DNA of 64,000 nucleotides from Pseudomonas farris (GCF_019145235.1 NZ_JAHSTV010000016.1:57314-121313); one strand, 5' to 3'; counted from the first letter of the stretch, positions 1 through 9,526 are shown. The notes: a model not told the origin generated them from the sequence alone. Program-made: numbers and translations.

Positions 1-11
1 CGGCGATCCAC

Positions 12-662
12 ATGCAGGGCCGCGGCTGGATGACCGGCCGCGACGGTGGCCGGCCCTGGACGCTGTCGCGAACCAACCGGGTGGTTGCATGCCTTGGCGC
101 GCTGGTGATTCTGCTGCTGCTCTCCCCTGTGCTGCTGGGCCTGGCGCTGGTGATCAAGTTCAGCAGCCCGGGACCGGTGATGTTCGTGCAAAAGCGCACC
201 GGTTACCGCGGCCGCCTGTTCGGCATGTACAAGTTCCGCACCATGGTGACCAACGCCGAAGAGCTCAAGGAGTCGTTGCGGCACCTGAACAAGCACGGCG
301 CCGATGCCATCGATTTCAAGATCGACAACGACCCAAGGATTACCCCCATCGGCAGCTTCCTGCGGCGCAGCAGCCTCGATGAGTTGCCCAATCTGATCAA
401 TGTTGTCAGCGGCGACATGCGTTTAGTCGGTCCACGACCGACCTCCTTCAACGCCTATCGCTACAAAGACAACCACCTTGCACGCCTGAGCATCTACCCC
501 GGCATGACCGGCCTGTGGCAGATCTCCGGGCGCAGCAATATCGACTTCGACCAGCGCGTTGAGTTGGACCTCAGCTATATCGCCGAGCAGAGCCTCTTGC
601 TTGATCTGAAGATCCTGTTGAAAACCCCCTTCAAAGTATTCAGCGGCCACGGAGCGAGTTAA
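12..662 (+). CDS. Undecaprenyl-phosphate sugar phosphotransferase (priming enzyme), possibly 5'-partial
   Basis: Transfers a sugar-1-phosphate to undecaprenyl phosphate at the inner membrane, the first step of repeat-unit assembly. One hydrophobic segment lies at about residues 24-48. The bacterial sugar transferase motifs follow in order: SSPGPV (51-56), KFRTM (74-78), DPRIT (107-111), LDELPN (122-127) and LVGPRP (138-143). Only the catalytic domain is present, as in short PglC/WbaP-C-type enzymes. The frame is open to the window edge, so an N-terminal part may lie outside; ATG 12 and ATG 30 are both possible starts. The next gene begins directly after the stop, as expected for the first visible gene of the operon. 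Family assignment is firm; the sugar is unknown. Confidence 0.9.
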   Translation: MQGRGWMTGRDGGRPWTLSRTNRVVACLGALVILLLLSPVLLGLALVIKFSSPGPVMFVQKRTGYRGRLFGMYKFRTMVTNAEELKESLRHLNKHGADAIDFKIDNDPRITPIGSFLRRSSLDELPNLINVVSGDMRLVGPRPTSFNAYRYKDNHLARLSIYPGMTGLWQISGRSNIDFDQRVELDLSYIAEQSLLLDLKILLKTPFKVFSGHGAS

Positions 663-1307
663 ATGGACGGTTCATCGAATAAAAGCCTGACCATCGCCAG
701 CCCGAGCGAGACCAACCTGACCTCGACCGTGCTCGACCTGGATCTGCGGATCCTCTTTCTGACCGCTGCCAATCCAGGCGCCGGCACCACCACCAGCGCC
801 CTGGCGCTGGCCAGCCAACTGGCGTCAATGAGCAGCGGCCAAGTGCTGCTGGTGGACGCCAGCCAATCGGAGAGCAACCTCACGCAACAGCTGGGGCTGA
901 CCAAAGAACGCGGCTTTCGTGACCTGCTGTTCAACGCCTCGCCGCCGCTGCTGCAGGACTGCCTGGTGAACGTCTCCAGCCTGCCCTTCCACATCCTGCC
1001 GAACGGGCGGCACATCCGTGGCGCCGAACACCTGACGACTGAACAGCTGGCCCCGTTGCTCAACCAGCTGGGCGATCGGTATCGCTTCGTGGTGATCGAC
1101 GGCGACGCGGTGTATTCGGCCGCCGATACCTTGGTCATCAGCACCTTGGTGGACGGCGTGATCATGGTGGTGCGCGCCGAAGACACGCGCTGGGAAGTGG
1201 CCCAGGCCGCGGTCCAGCGCCTGACCCAGGCCGGCGCCAAACTGGTGGGCAGCGTCTTCAACCGGCGCAAGTACTACATGCCCAAATGGCTCTACAAAAA
1301 CCTGTAA
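663..1307 (+). CDS. BY-kinase/ParA-like ATPase with degenerate P-loop (CpsD/Wze-like)
   Basis: This 214-residue protein has the layout of the cytoplasmic kinase domain that works with Wzz-type co-polymerases. A P-loop region is at residues 36-45, a Walker A'-like VLLVDAS at 61-67 and a Walker B-like FVVIDGD at 142-148. The P-loop reads ANPGAGTTT: the invariant lysine of GxGK(S/T) is threonine 42, so ATP binding or hydrolysis is doubtful. The tail carries only three tyrosines (204, 205, 211) rather than a long tyrosine cluster. It sits between the priming transferase and the export lipoprotein, and the co-polymerase at 2371 has no kinase domain of its own. I infer a structural or regulatory partner rather than an active kinase. 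Confidence 0.8.
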   Translation: MDGSSNKSLTIASPSETNLTSTVLDLDLRILFLTAANPGAGTTTSALALASQLASMSSGQVLLVDASQSESNLTQQLGLTKERGFRDLLFNASPPLLQDCLVNVSSLPFHILPNGRHIRGAEHLTTEQLAPLLNQLGDRYRFVVIDGDAVYSAADTLVISTLVDGVIMVVRAEDTRWEVAQAAVQRLTQAGAKLVGSVFNRRKYYMPKWLYKNL

Positions 1308-1330
1308 GCAACCGCAGAAAGGATGACGCC

Positions 1331-2353
1331 ATGAACGCCAAAATGCTTCTCCTGCTGTTGCTGCCGCTTGCAGGTTGCTCCAGCACCAGTGAAACCCAGC
1401 AAATGCCGGTACAGATTCTCACGGCCGAGCCGGCCAATGCCCAGGCCACCGACATGCCCAAGGTTGAACAGACCTTGCGGCCCAAGGATGTGCTGGATGT
1501 GATCTTCCACGTCAGCACCAGTAGCTCGGGGGCTTACCGCATTCAGCCCGGTGACCAGGTCGCCCTGAACTTCACCGCGGCCAGCCAGCTTAACGGCACT
1601 CAACTGGTGCTGCCCGACGGCACCATCGAACTGCCAGGGGCCAATACCGCGGTGAAAATCGGCGGGCTGACGGCCGTCGAAGCGCGGCAGGAGATCCAGC
1701 GTGCCTATGAGCGCAAATCCCTGTTTCAGCCCAATCGCAATCAGGTGACGGTGCTGGTCACCAGCCCGCTGAGCAACGAGCTAAACCTCAAGAGCAACCT
1801 GAGCCAGCCCGGTAGCGGTATGACCCGGGAGATCACCGTGGGCAACGACGGCTATGCGAGTTTCCCGGAAATAGGCTCCGTACCGCTGCAAGGCATGACG
1901 GTCAACCAACTGGAAACGTTCCTCAATCAACGTTACGCGCAACTGCCGGGGCGGATGAGGGTCGACGTCATGCTCAAGTCCACCTCGGGTAACGAAATCT
2001 ATGTGCTGGGTGAAGTCGCGCAACCGGGCTCCTACCCGATTCGCCGGCCGGTCTCGGTACTCGAAGCGTTGACCCTGGCCCGTGGCACTAACGTCAAGGC
2101 GCGACTCGATTCGGTGGTGATCATGCGCCGCACCGGCAACCATGTGCAGGCCGTGCACTACGACGTTGAAAAAGCCTTGTCCGGTGACGCCTCGCAGATT
2201 GCTTACCTGCAACCGGACGACATGCTCTACGTGCCCAAGACCAAACTGGCCAGCGCCGGTGAGCTCGCGCGGCAACTGGCGGACGTGGTGTTGTTCCAAG
2301 GGGTGGGCTTCGGTTTCGCCTACCGCGTCGACAACAAAGACAGCGACAACTAA
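1331..2353 (+). CDS. Polysaccharide export lipoprotein, Wza type (Poly_export/SLBB)
   Basis: Outer-membrane export channel subunit for the polymer of this operon. The start is ATG 1331, eight bases after AGAAAGGA; it gives a short lipoprotein signal with lipobox LAGC at residues 13-16. A Poly_export-like domain (IQPGDQVALNF) is followed by SLBB-type beta-grasp segments, including the typical VLGEVAQPGSYPI. The C-terminus has a short amphipathic stretch (GELARQLADVVLF) that could correspond to the membrane-spanning helix of Wza. Length (340 aa) is normal for the family. It lies between the BY-kinase-like gene and the Wzz-type gene, the usual export trio. A longer in-frame start at 1286 would bury the lipobox and is rejected. 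Confidence 0.9.
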   Translation: MNAKMLLLLLLPLAGCSSTSETQQMPVQILTAEPANAQATDMPKVEQTLRPKDVLDVIFHVSTSSSGAYRIQPGDQVALNFTAASQLNGTQLVLPDGTIELPGANTAVKIGGLTAVEARQEIQRAYERKSLFQPNRNQVTVLVTSPLSNELNLKSNLSQPGSGMTREITVGNDGYASFPEIGSVPLQGMTVNQLETFLNQRYAQLPGRMRVDVMLKSTSGNEIYVLGEVAQPGSYPIRRPVSVLEALTLARGTNVKARLDSVVIMRRTGNHVQAVHYDVEKALSGDASQIAYLQPDDMLYVPKTKLASAGELARQLADVVLFQGVGFGFAYRVDNKDSDN

Positions 2354-2370
2354 CGCTCAGGTGACCGACC

Positions 2371-3966
2371 ATGAACCCAAAGGAAAACTACCTGCATGAG
2401 TTCTTCAGGATTTTCTTCGCTAACAAACAGTTGGTGAAACGAGTCTTCCTGATCTTTGCAGTGATCGCCCTGATCTTGCCGCTGATGCTCAAGCAGAGCT
2501 TCGACATTACCGCGCAGGTGATCGTGCAGTCCAAAAAACTCTCCCAGGGAGACGCCACCACGTCCCTGACCCAAGGTGATGCCTCTTTCATTCCACCGTC
2601 ACTGGCGGACATGGAAACCGAGAGCAATATCCTGCGTTCGCCGGCCCTGATCCGTCAGACCATCAGCGACCTGCGGGACAAAGGCGAGTACGCGCCCAAC
2701 CCCGGGATCTTCAGCAAACTGGTGACCGAACCGATCAAACGTTTTGTGACCACCCCCTTGCGTGAATACGTTGTCAATCCGGTGCGCGATGCATTCGGGC
2801 TTGAGACCGATCCGGTTCGGGACACCGCCCTGGATACCTACACCCAAGAGGCCGTCGATAACCTGAAAATCGAAACCCTGCCGGGTTCCAACGTGATCTC
2901 CATTGTTTACAGCTTTGGCGATCCCGCCCAAGGCACCCGGTTTGTCGCGGCGCTGTTGCAAAACTACCTGGCCAGCCGTCAGGAACTGCAATCGATCGAC
3001 CTGCCGCAGAGCTTCTACGAAACCAAGAAGAAGCAATATCAGGTGCGTCTCGATGGCTTGGAAGGCACGCGGCTGGCGTTGCTCGAAGGCGTGGGTTCAT
3101 CCGATCCGAAGGAAGAAATTACCTTCCGCCTCAATGCCATCAATACCGAGGAACAGGCCCTGAACCTGTATCAGGATCGCCTGCTGCAAAGCCAGCGCTG
3201 GCTCGACTACCTGAAAACCGCCCTGGCGTCAGCCACCAATACGTCCCGGCTCAGCGAGTACACCTTCCCCTTCACCTTCACCACCACGGTGGACAACATT
3301 GCGTTCGAAGACCGCGAGATCAGGCAGCTCGGTGAGCAACTGACCACTCAGGTCAGCCGCTACATGAACGACCTGGCGGTGTTCCAGCCGGGCAGTGAAC
3401 CGATGCTGTTGACCCGCGAGCAGATTTCCCGCACCCGTCAGCAGTTCCTGAAAATCGTCAGCAACCGGATTCAGGAGCGGACCAACGACCTGGCGATTGT
3501 CACCTCGGTGATCAAGCAGAAAACCGCGCGCATCGCCGACTTCAAGGACCGCATCCATCAGTTGCAAGTGGCTCAAAGCAAGCTTGCGCAGATGGACACC
3601 GAGATCAATGCCTTGCACGCGGCGTTCTCCACCTACGCCCAACGCTTTGCCGAAAGCAGCTCCGCCGGTTTGCTGGACAACGATATGTCCAACGCCCGGG
3701 TACTCAGCCCGCCGTACGAACCGACCGAGGCGGCGTTTCCCAAACCGCTGCTGATCATTCCGTTCGGGATGCTGACCGGTCTGCTGCTGGCGATTGCCTT
3801 TGTCTACGTGCGTGAGTTCTTCGATCACCGCTTCAAACACCCAGCGCAAATCACCCATGAACTGGGCTTGCCGGTGCTGTTGGTGATCAACGAGCAAGAC
3901 GTTATGCCGAACAACCCGCACAAAAACTGGACCGTGGATAGCTTCGTGCATTGGGTGCGCCATTGA
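2371..3966 (+). CDS. Wzz-type polysaccharide co-polymerase without kinase domain
   Basis: Inner-membrane chain-length determinant that would couple polymerisation to the export channel. There is a first membrane segment at about residues 24-40 and a second at about 457-479. Between them is a long periplasmic helical region (about 400 residues) rich in Q, E and R. The short cytoplasmic tail of about 50 residues carries no Walker motifs, so this is a PCP without fused kinase; the ATPase-like partner is the separate gene at 663. The proline-containing stretch before the second membrane helix is typical of the family. It is 17 bases downstream of the export lipoprotein, and its stop overlaps the start of the next glycosyltransferase. 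Confidence 0.88.
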   Translation: MNPKENYLHEFFRIFFANKQLVKRVFLIFAVIALILPLMLKQSFDITAQVIVQSKKLSQGDATTSLTQGDASFIPPSLADMETESNILRSPALIRQTISDLRDKGEYAPNPGIFSKLVTEPIKRFVTTPLREYVVNPVRDAFGLETDPVRDTALDTYTQEAVDNLKIETLPGSNVISIVYSFGDPAQGTRFVAALLQNYLASRQELQSIDLPQSFYETKKKQYQVRLDGLEGTRLALLEGVGSSDPKEEITFRLNAINTEEQALNLYQDRLLQSQRWLDYLKTALASATNTSRLSEYTFPFTFTTTVDNIAFEDREIRQLGEQLTTQVSRYMNDLAVFQPGSEPMLLTREQISRTRQQFLKIVSNRIQERTNDLAIVTSVIKQKTARIADFKDRIHQLQVAQSKLAQMDTEINALHAAFSTYAQRFAESSSAGLLDNDMSNARVLSPPYEPTEAAFPKPLLIIPFGMLTGLLLAIAFVYVREFFDHRFKHPAQITHELGLPVLLVINEQDVMPNNPHKNWTVDSFVHWVRH

Positions 3967-5054
3967 ACGGGCCGCTCAGCGCCAGCGCTCTGCCGATCAT
4001 GCATTTGATCAGCAGCGGCGGCTTCTATGGGGCTGAGCGGATGCTGCTGGACCATTGCCTGGCGACGCCGGGGCGGCACCAAGTGCTGTTTCTCGATGCG
4101 CCGCCAGTGCTGATCGCGCGATTTCGCGAGGCTGGGGTCGATTGCCGCAGCTTCACGGGTTTGAGGCAATTGCTGCGTCATTTACGTCAGCGGCGGGCTG
4201 AACAGCCGCTGATCAATACGCACAATTTCAAGGGTCTGTTATTTGGTTGGGTGAGTGCGACGTTGTTGGACTTGCCATTGGTGATTACCCAACACGGTTT
4301 CACCCCACGCAGTCGCAAGCAACGCCTCTACGGCTGGCTGAGTTTGCAACTGTGCCGCACGGCGTCGGTGCATCGGGTTGTTTGCGTGGCTGAAAGCATC
4401 GCCGTACTGCATCGCAGAGCGAGTGTTCGAGCGGAGAAACTGCAAGTGATCCCCAATGGTCTGCCAGCAGCTAGCGACCTGCTGCCCAACAACGTCAAAC
4501 ACCCGCGCTGGCTGGCGGGCTACGTTGGAAGGCTGAGCAATGAAAAAGGCCCGGACCTGTTTCTCGATGCCCTGATTCCGCTCTGTCAGCAACACTCGCA
4601 ACTGGACGCCGTGATGCTCGGCGACGGCCCGGAACAGGCAGCCCTGCTGGCGCGGATTGCCGCTGTCGGCTTGCACAAACGCATCACCCTGCCGGGTTAT
4701 CAGACCGACATGAACCGGTGGTGGCAGCAACTCGATGCGCTGGTGATCAGCTCGCGCACCGAGGGCACGCCGATGATTTTACTGGAGGCGATGCAGGCCG
4801 GAGTGCCGGTGGTGGCATTCAGCGTCGGCGGGATACCCGATGTGCTGGAGGATCGGCACAACGGCCTGCTGGCGACACCCACCGACAGCGCCGCCCTCGC
4901 CCGGCAGATCGACACGCTGCTGAGTGAGCCGGCCCTGGCTCGCGAATTGATCGACAACGCAAGACGTACGCAATTGGACCGTTACGACCTGAAGGCCTTG
5001 GCCGAACGCTGGTCGCAGCTTTATATCCGTACTGCACGGGAGGCACGCGCGTGA
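3963..5054 (+). CDS. Glycosyltransferase family 4
   Basis: Predicted GT-B fold, retaining glycosyltransferase adding a sugar to the lipid-linked repeat unit in the cytoplasm. Near the N-terminus SSGGFYGAERM is a typical GT4 start. Mid-protein GRLSNEKGPDLFLDAL begins the nucleotide-sugar-binding half, and EGTPMILLEAMQAG contains the two spaced glutamates of the family. The start is uncertain. TTG 3963 overlaps the stop of the previous gene (TTGA) and suggests translational coupling; TTG 3951 and ATG 3999 are alternatives, and none has a clear ribosome-binding site. The stop overlaps the GTG start of the next gene. Donor and linkage cannot be read from the sequence. Confidence 0.87.
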   Translation: MNGPLSASALPIMHLISSGGFYGAERMLLDHCLATPGRHQVLFLDAPPVLIARFREAGVDCRSFTGLRQLLRHLRQRRAEQPLINTHNFKGLLFGWVSATLLDLPLVITQHGFTPRSRKQRLYGWLSLQLCRTASVHRVVCVAESIAVLHRRASVRAEKLQVIPNGLPAASDLLPNNVKHPRWLAGYVGRLSNEKGPDLFLDALIPLCQQHSQLDAVMLGDGPEQAALLARIAAVGLHKRITLPGYQTDMNRWWQQLDALVISSRTEGTPMILLEAMQAGVPVVAFSVGGIPDVLEDRHNGLLATPTDSAALARQIDTLLSEPALARELIDNARRTQLDRYDLKALAERWSQLYIRTAREARA

Positions 5055-6418
5055 TCTTTCCGCTCTCGATCGTCAGTCTGCTCGCCCTGGTCTGCCTTGG
5101 TTTGCTGGCCAGTCCTTATCCTTATCTGGCACCAGGCGCGGTGCTCGGCCTGGTGGCTGTCGCGGTGCTGTACCGAAAACCTGCCTGGGGTTTGTTGGGC
5201 ATCGCGGCGCTGGTGCCGTTCGAAGGTTTCTTCAAGGGCAATGCGCTGTCGGGCACCAAATTCATCGGTGCTTCGCTGGCGCTGATCGTGATGTTGCAAC
5301 TGGCTATCCACCAGATTCCGTCCGAGCGCCTGCGCAGCAACATCTGGCGCTACTTGATCTGGTTCATGGTGTTGTACCTGTTGAGCATGATCAATACCGA
5401 CAACCTGGACATGTCCCAGAGTCATCTGCGGGATCTGAGTGTCGGCCTGGTTCTGTTTGTAATCACCTTGCTGATCGGCCGTGATTTGAACCTCGATATG
5501 TTCGCCCGGCTGGTGACCCTCAGCGTCAGCGCGACCAGCGCGCTGGCCATGTTCTCCACCAAGTATCAGGACCAGGGCCGCGCCGCCGGGCTGCTGGAAG
5601 ACCCGAACTCGTTTGCACTGCTGATCGCCTTCGCCGTGCCGTTGGCTCTGCTGCTGGTGATTCGCAGCCCGAACCTGTTGCACCGGTTGTTCTGGGGCGG
5701 CTGCTGCATTTTGCTGCTGGGCGGCATGACCAAGACCGATTCCCGTTCCGGGCTGGTGGTGCTTTTTATCAGCTTGATGATCGGCGCCTGGCACTACCGC
5801 GCGCAGTTGCCACGCATCCGTCCGCGCCACTTGGGTTTTGCCATGCTTGGTCTTGCGATCGTGATCCCGCTGGCCATTTATTCAATGCCGGCCGGTTACA
5901 TCGCACGCATTCAGTCCTTGAGCATTTTGAAGGCCGGCGCCAAGAGCCAGGACGAATCCCTCGGCCGCCGCACGTCGTACATCCTGGTCGGCAGCCAGAT
6001 CATTCGTGAGCACCCGTTACTCGGTTCCGGCCCCGGCACCTTCCCGCTGCACTACGCCACCACCGGTTACGCCAAGGTGTTTTCCGCCAACCGCAAGCCC
6101 AGTGACCTGTACCGCCGCGCTCACAACACTTACCTGGAAATCTTCAGCGAAGTGGGGATTCCCGCCGGGCTGTTGTTCGTCGGCATGCTGGGCCTTGGGA
6201 TGTACAACCTGATCCGTGCCCGTCATGCCTGGTTGCTGCGACGGGATTGGGAACAGGCCGACCTGATCACACACCTGGGCATCAGCTATCTGTCGCTGAT
6301 GCTGTTTTTGATGTTCCTCAGCGCACCAAATCACAAATACCTGTGGATCATGCTCGCCCTGACTTTCGTGTTGCGCCTCAAGGCTGAAGAACGTCCGCCG
6401 ACGGAGGCCAAGGCATGA
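5051..6418 (+). CDS. Wzy/O-antigen ligase-type membrane polymerase
   Basis: Polytopic inner-membrane protein of 455 residues with about ten to twelve hydrophobic segments. It contains the Wzy_C/O-antigen-ligase signature: a large periplasmic loop holding HPLLGSGPGTF and then RAHNTYLEIFSEVG, the conserved HN...E.G pattern. In a Wzx/Wzy operon the expected role is polymerisation of undecaprenyl-linked repeats at the periplasmic face. The start is GTG 5051, overlapping the previous stop as GTGA; the 3' end overlaps the next start by four bases. Ligases and polymerases share this fold. The operon context (flippase, Wzz, Wza) favours polymerase. Confidence 0.88.
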   Translation: MIFPLSIVSLLALVCLGLLASPYPYLAPGAVLGLVAVAVLYRKPAWGLLGIAALVPFEGFFKGNALSGTKFIGASLALIVMLQLAIHQIPSERLRSNIWRYLIWFMVLYLLSMINTDNLDMSQSHLRDLSVGLVLFVITLLIGRDLNLDMFARLVTLSVSATSALAMFSTKYQDQGRAAGLLEDPNSFALLIAFAVPLALLLVIRSPNLLHRLFWGGCCILLLGGMTKTDSRSGLVVLFISLMIGAWHYRAQLPRIRPRHLGFAMLGLAIVIPLAIYSMPAGYIARIQSLSILKAGAKSQDESLGRRTSYILVGSQIIREHPLLGSGPGTFPLHYATTGYAKVFSANRKPSDLYRRAHNTYLEIFSEVGIPAGLLFVGMLGLGMYNLIRARHAWLLRRDWEQADLITHLGISYLSLMLFLMFLSAPNHKYLWIMLALTFVLRLKAEERPPTEAKA

Positions 6419-7383
6419 GCCGCATCAGCCTCGTCATCCCGATGTACAACGAAGCCCGACACATCGGTCGTACGTTGCTCGCCGCGAAAAAAGCCGCTGA
6501 GGCCACCGGGCTGGAATGCGAGTTGATCGTGGTCGATAACGGCTCCGACGATCAGGGCCCGCACATCGCTCGCCAGTTCGGTGCGCAGGTGCTGGTGCTG
6601 CCCGGCTTGCTGATCGGCGCCCTGCGCAATCGCGGGGCGGCGGTGGCGACAGGCGAATGGCTGGGCTTCATCGATGCCGATATCGAGATGCCCGGGGACT
6701 GGCTGACGCTCTTGTTCGAACTGGAGTCCGGCGGTCAGGCCGATGTCCTTGCCCTGGACTTGCACACCCCTATCCAAGCGCCGTGGTTTGCCACGGCCTG
6801 GCAACGCCGCATGGCCCGCCCGACCACTCACACCTTGCACCCGGTGCGATGGCTGCCCAGCGCCAACCTGCTGATGCGCCGCACCTGGTTCGATAAGGTC
6901 GGCGGCTTCGACGAAACCCTGCGCACCGGTGAAGACAAGGCGTTCACCTTGCGCCTGAGCGAAGCCCGCGCACGATTGCTCGCGGTCAACCAAAGCGTCG
7001 CCTTGCATTGGGGTTACGAAGGCAGTTGGCGCGAATGGATGGGCAAGGAATTGTGGCGCCAGGGCAGTCACCTGCAACTGCTGCGCACCCAAGGGATGAG
7101 CCTGCGCTTGTTGCGGTTCCCGGCCTTTTCGATGGGCGTCTGGGGGCTGGATTTCATCGCACTATCCGCCCTGCTCAATGGTTTCCCTCAAGTGGCGTTA
7201 TTTATCGTGTTCATCACCAGCCTGCCAGCGCTGGTGCTGAGCCTGCGCCAGAGCCTTAAACACCGTGACATTGGCCTGATGCTGCAACTGTGGGGCCTGC
7301 ACTGGGTGCGCTTGCACCTGGCCGGTGCCGCGCTCATTTTGAGCCTGTGTCATTGGAATGCCAGGAGGCCGGCCCGTGGCTGA
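6415..7383 (+). CDS. Glycosyltransferase family 2
   Basis: GT-A fold inverting glycosyltransferase. The N-terminal domain starts SLVIPMYNEARHIG and has VVDNGSDD for nucleotide binding. The metal-binding motif is IDADIEMP at about residues 82-89. A second conserved acidic segment is RTGEDKAFTLR, followed by a C-terminal hydrophobic region with two probable membrane helices. It starts at ATG 6415 within an ATGA overlap, and its end overlaps the next gene's start by eight bases. It probably extends the lipid-linked oligosaccharide at the cytoplasmic face. Substrate not predictable. Confidence 0.88.
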   Translation: MSRISLVIPMYNEARHIGRTLLAAKKAAEATGLECELIVVDNGSDDQGPHIARQFGAQVLVLPGLLIGALRNRGAAVATGEWLGFIDADIEMPGDWLTLLFELESGGQADVLALDLHTPIQAPWFATAWQRRMARPTTHTLHPVRWLPSANLLMRRTWFDKVGGFDETLRTGEDKAFTLRLSEARARLLAVNQSVALHWGYEGSWREWMGKELWRQGSHLQLLRTQGMSLRLLRFPAFSMGVWGLDFIALSALLNGFPQVALFIVFITSLPALVLSLRQSLKHRDIGLMLQLWGLHWVRLHLAGAALILSLCHWNARRPARG

Positions 7384-8512
7384 ACTCATTTTCTGGTTGT
7401 GCCTGTTATTGCCGGTGTATGCCTGGCTCGGCTACCCGCTGCTGCTGACGCTGATCGCGCCGTTGTTTCGCGTGCGGCGTCATGCACCAGCACAACCCAT
7501 GAATGTCAGCATCATCATCGCCGCGCACAACGAGGCCCGGCATATCGAAGAGAAGTTGCGCACCCTGCTCACCCAGGATTATCAGGCGCGCTCGCTACAC
7601 ATCATTCTGGCCAGCGACGGCTCCACCGACGACACCGTGGCCTGCGCCCACAAGGTCATCGACCCGCGCATCAGCGTGCTCGACCTGCCCCGTCAGGGCA
7701 AGGCAGCCACCTTGAATGCCGGCGTCGCCCTGAGCACGGGTGAGATTCTGGTGTTCACCGATGCCGACAACCAATGGTCGACCGACACCCTCGGCCAGTT
7801 GCTCGCGCCCCTGGCCGATCCGGAGGTCGGGGCCTGTGCCGGGCACATGCTGATCCCGGTGCCGGGCAAGGGCCTGAGCCTGGGCGACAGCCTTTATCGG
7901 CATTACGAAGGCTGGTTGCGCAAGATGGAAAATCGCACCGGCTGCATGGTCTCCGCCGACGGCGCCCTGCTCGCCCTGCGTCGCGAGTTGTTCCAGCACG
8001 TGCCGGCGGAGGTCAATGACGACTTCTTTATCAGCACCTGTGCGCCGGTGGCGTTCAAACGCATCGTCTATGTGCCCGAAGCACAAGTGAGCGACCAGGG
8101 TGTCGACGAAATCGCCAAGCAATGGCGTCGTCGCCAGCGCGTCACCGTCGGCGGCCTGCAAAGCCTCGCCCAGCGCCGGGAGATGCTGAACCCTTGGCGG
8201 TATGGCCTGTATGCGATTGCACTGATCAGCCACAAGCTGATTCGACGCCTGGCACCGATCCTGTTGCTGCCGTTGCTGCTGAGCAATTTCTGGCTGTGGA
8301 ATGTACATGGCTTCTATCGCCTGAGCCTGATCGCGCAACTGCTCGGTTACGCGATGGCCATCGTCGGCCTGCTGGATGTGCAACACCGTTTGCCCAAACC
8401 CTTTCGCCTCGCCGCGTTTGTTCTGGTGACCCTTGCCGGGATGAGTATCGGTCTGTGGCAGTTCTTGCGCGGCCAGCGGTACGCGCAATGGAACCCCGAG
8501 CAAAATCGTTGA
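7376..8512 (+). CDS. Membrane-anchored glycosyltransferase family 2
   Basis: A second GT2 enzyme with a different layout: one N-terminal membrane helix, the catalytic domain beginning VSIIIAAHNEARHIE, then SDGSTDDT, the DAD-type metal motif in FTDADNQW, and QWRRRQR, which resembles the Q..RW acceptor motif of processive-like GT2 enzymes. Three or so C-terminal membrane helices follow. This is the layout of hyaluronan/PgaC-like and IcaA-like transferases, though a single-addition role is equally possible. I chose GTG 7376 because AGGAGG lies seven bases upstream (7363-7368) inside the preceding gene; ATG 7358 lacks such a site. Confidence 0.86.
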   Translation: MAELIFWLCLLLPVYAWLGYPLLLTLIAPLFRVRRHAPAQPMNVSIIIAAHNEARHIEEKLRTLLTQDYQARSLHIILASDGSTDDTVACAHKVIDPRISVLDLPRQGKAATLNAGVALSTGEILVFTDADNQWSTDTLGQLLAPLADPEVGACAGHMLIPVPGKGLSLGDSLYRHYEGWLRKMENRTGCMVSADGALLALRRELFQHVPAEVNDDFFISTCAPVAFKRIVYVPEAQVSDQGVDEIAKQWRRRQRVTVGGLQSLAQRREMLNPWRYGLYAIALISHKLIRRLAPILLLPLLLSNFWLWNVHGFYRLSLIAQLLGYAMAIVGLLDVQHRLPKPFRLAAFVLVTLAGMSIGLWQFLRGQRYAQWNPEQNR

Positions 8513-8524
8513 AAGGACCGCGCC

Positions 8525-9526
8525 ATGGCGATCAAACAATTATTAAAACGCACCAGTGGCTGGCTTTATCTCAACTCGCCCGTAGGCCGTCACCAATTGC
8601 ACGGTGCCGGGGTGATCCTGATGCTGCACCGGGTGCTGGCCAATGACCGCGCCGCCGACCTGCCCCATCGCAATGAACTGTGCGTCGGGCCGAAGGCGTT
8701 CGAGCATCTGCTCGCCTGGTTGAAAAAAAACTTCGAATGCGTGCCGTTGATGGAGATCTTGCAACCCGGTGCCATCAGAACCGAACGGCCAAAAGTCGCC
8801 CTGACCTTCGACGACGGCTGGCGCGACAACGCGCTGAATGCCTTCCCGTTGCTGAAAAAGTATCAGGTGCCGGCGAGCATTTTTCTCTCCACCGATTTCA
8901 TTGGCAGCCGGCAACGTTTCTGGTGGGAAAGCCTGGGGGAAACCCTGTGGCACAGCCACGGTGAAAAAGCCCGGACGCATTTGATTGAATACCTGCAACA
9001 GCTTGGGCGACCGCTACCGGTGCTGCTCGATGATCTGGATGTGCAGCGCCGTAGCCTGGCGCTTTTGCATTTTCTGCAAAGTCTGAAAACCTTGCCTGCG
9101 GGCGAACTGAACCGGCTCACCGATCAATGCCCCGAGGAGTCGTTGCCCCAGGCTCTGGACTGGCATCAAGTACGCGCGCTGGAAGCCAGCGGATTGATCC
9201 GCTTCGGTCCCCATGGCGCCAGCCACGCGATACTCACCGGCCTTGACGATCAACGTCTGGATGAGGAACTGAGCCGCAGCCGCAATGCCCTGCTGAACGG
9301 TTGCAACCGGCCACTGCCGGTCTACTGCTACCCCAATGGCGACCATGATGCGCGGGTGCGCGAACACGTGGCGGACCATGATTTCCCGTTTGCCTTGGGC
9401 ACCGTCGCCGGGATTTATCGTGGTATCAGCGATCCATTGGCCTTGCCGCGAATCGGCATCAGCCAGCGCACCGCGCGCAATCCGGAGTTGTTGTCCTGGC
9501 GCATCTACCGCGGAGCCAGGCCATGA
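8525..9526 (+). CDS. Polysaccharide deacetylase (NodB-type, CE4)
   Basis: Predicted metal-dependent deacetylase of 333 residues. ALTFDDGWRDN (about residue 95) carries the catalytic and metal-binding aspartate pair, and PHGASHAIL gives the HxxxH metal ligands about 130 residues later. The early GVILMLHRVL segment is usual in this group. No clear signal peptide is visible, so it may act on lipid-linked intermediates in the cytoplasm or enter the periplasm by an atypical route. It starts 12 bases after the second GT2 gene with an AAAGGA site, and its stop overlaps the flippase start. It suggests that the polymer contains an N-acetylated or O-acetylated sugar that is partly deacetylated. Confidence 0.88.
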   Translation: MAIKQLLKRTSGWLYLNSPVGRHQLHGAGVILMLHRVLANDRAADLPHRNELCVGPKAFEHLLAWLKKNFECVPLMEILQPGAIRTERPKVALTFDDGWRDNALNAFPLLKKYQVPASIFLSTDFIGSRQRFWWESLGETLWHSHGEKARTHLIEYLQQLGRPLPVLLDDLDVQRRSLALLHFLQSLKTLPAGELNRLTDQCPEESLPQALDWHQVRALEASGLIRFGPHGASHAILTGLDDQRLDEELSRSRNALLNGCNRPLPVYCYPNGDHDARVREHVADHDFPFALGTVAGIYRGISDPLALPRIGISQRTARNPELLSWRIYRGARP

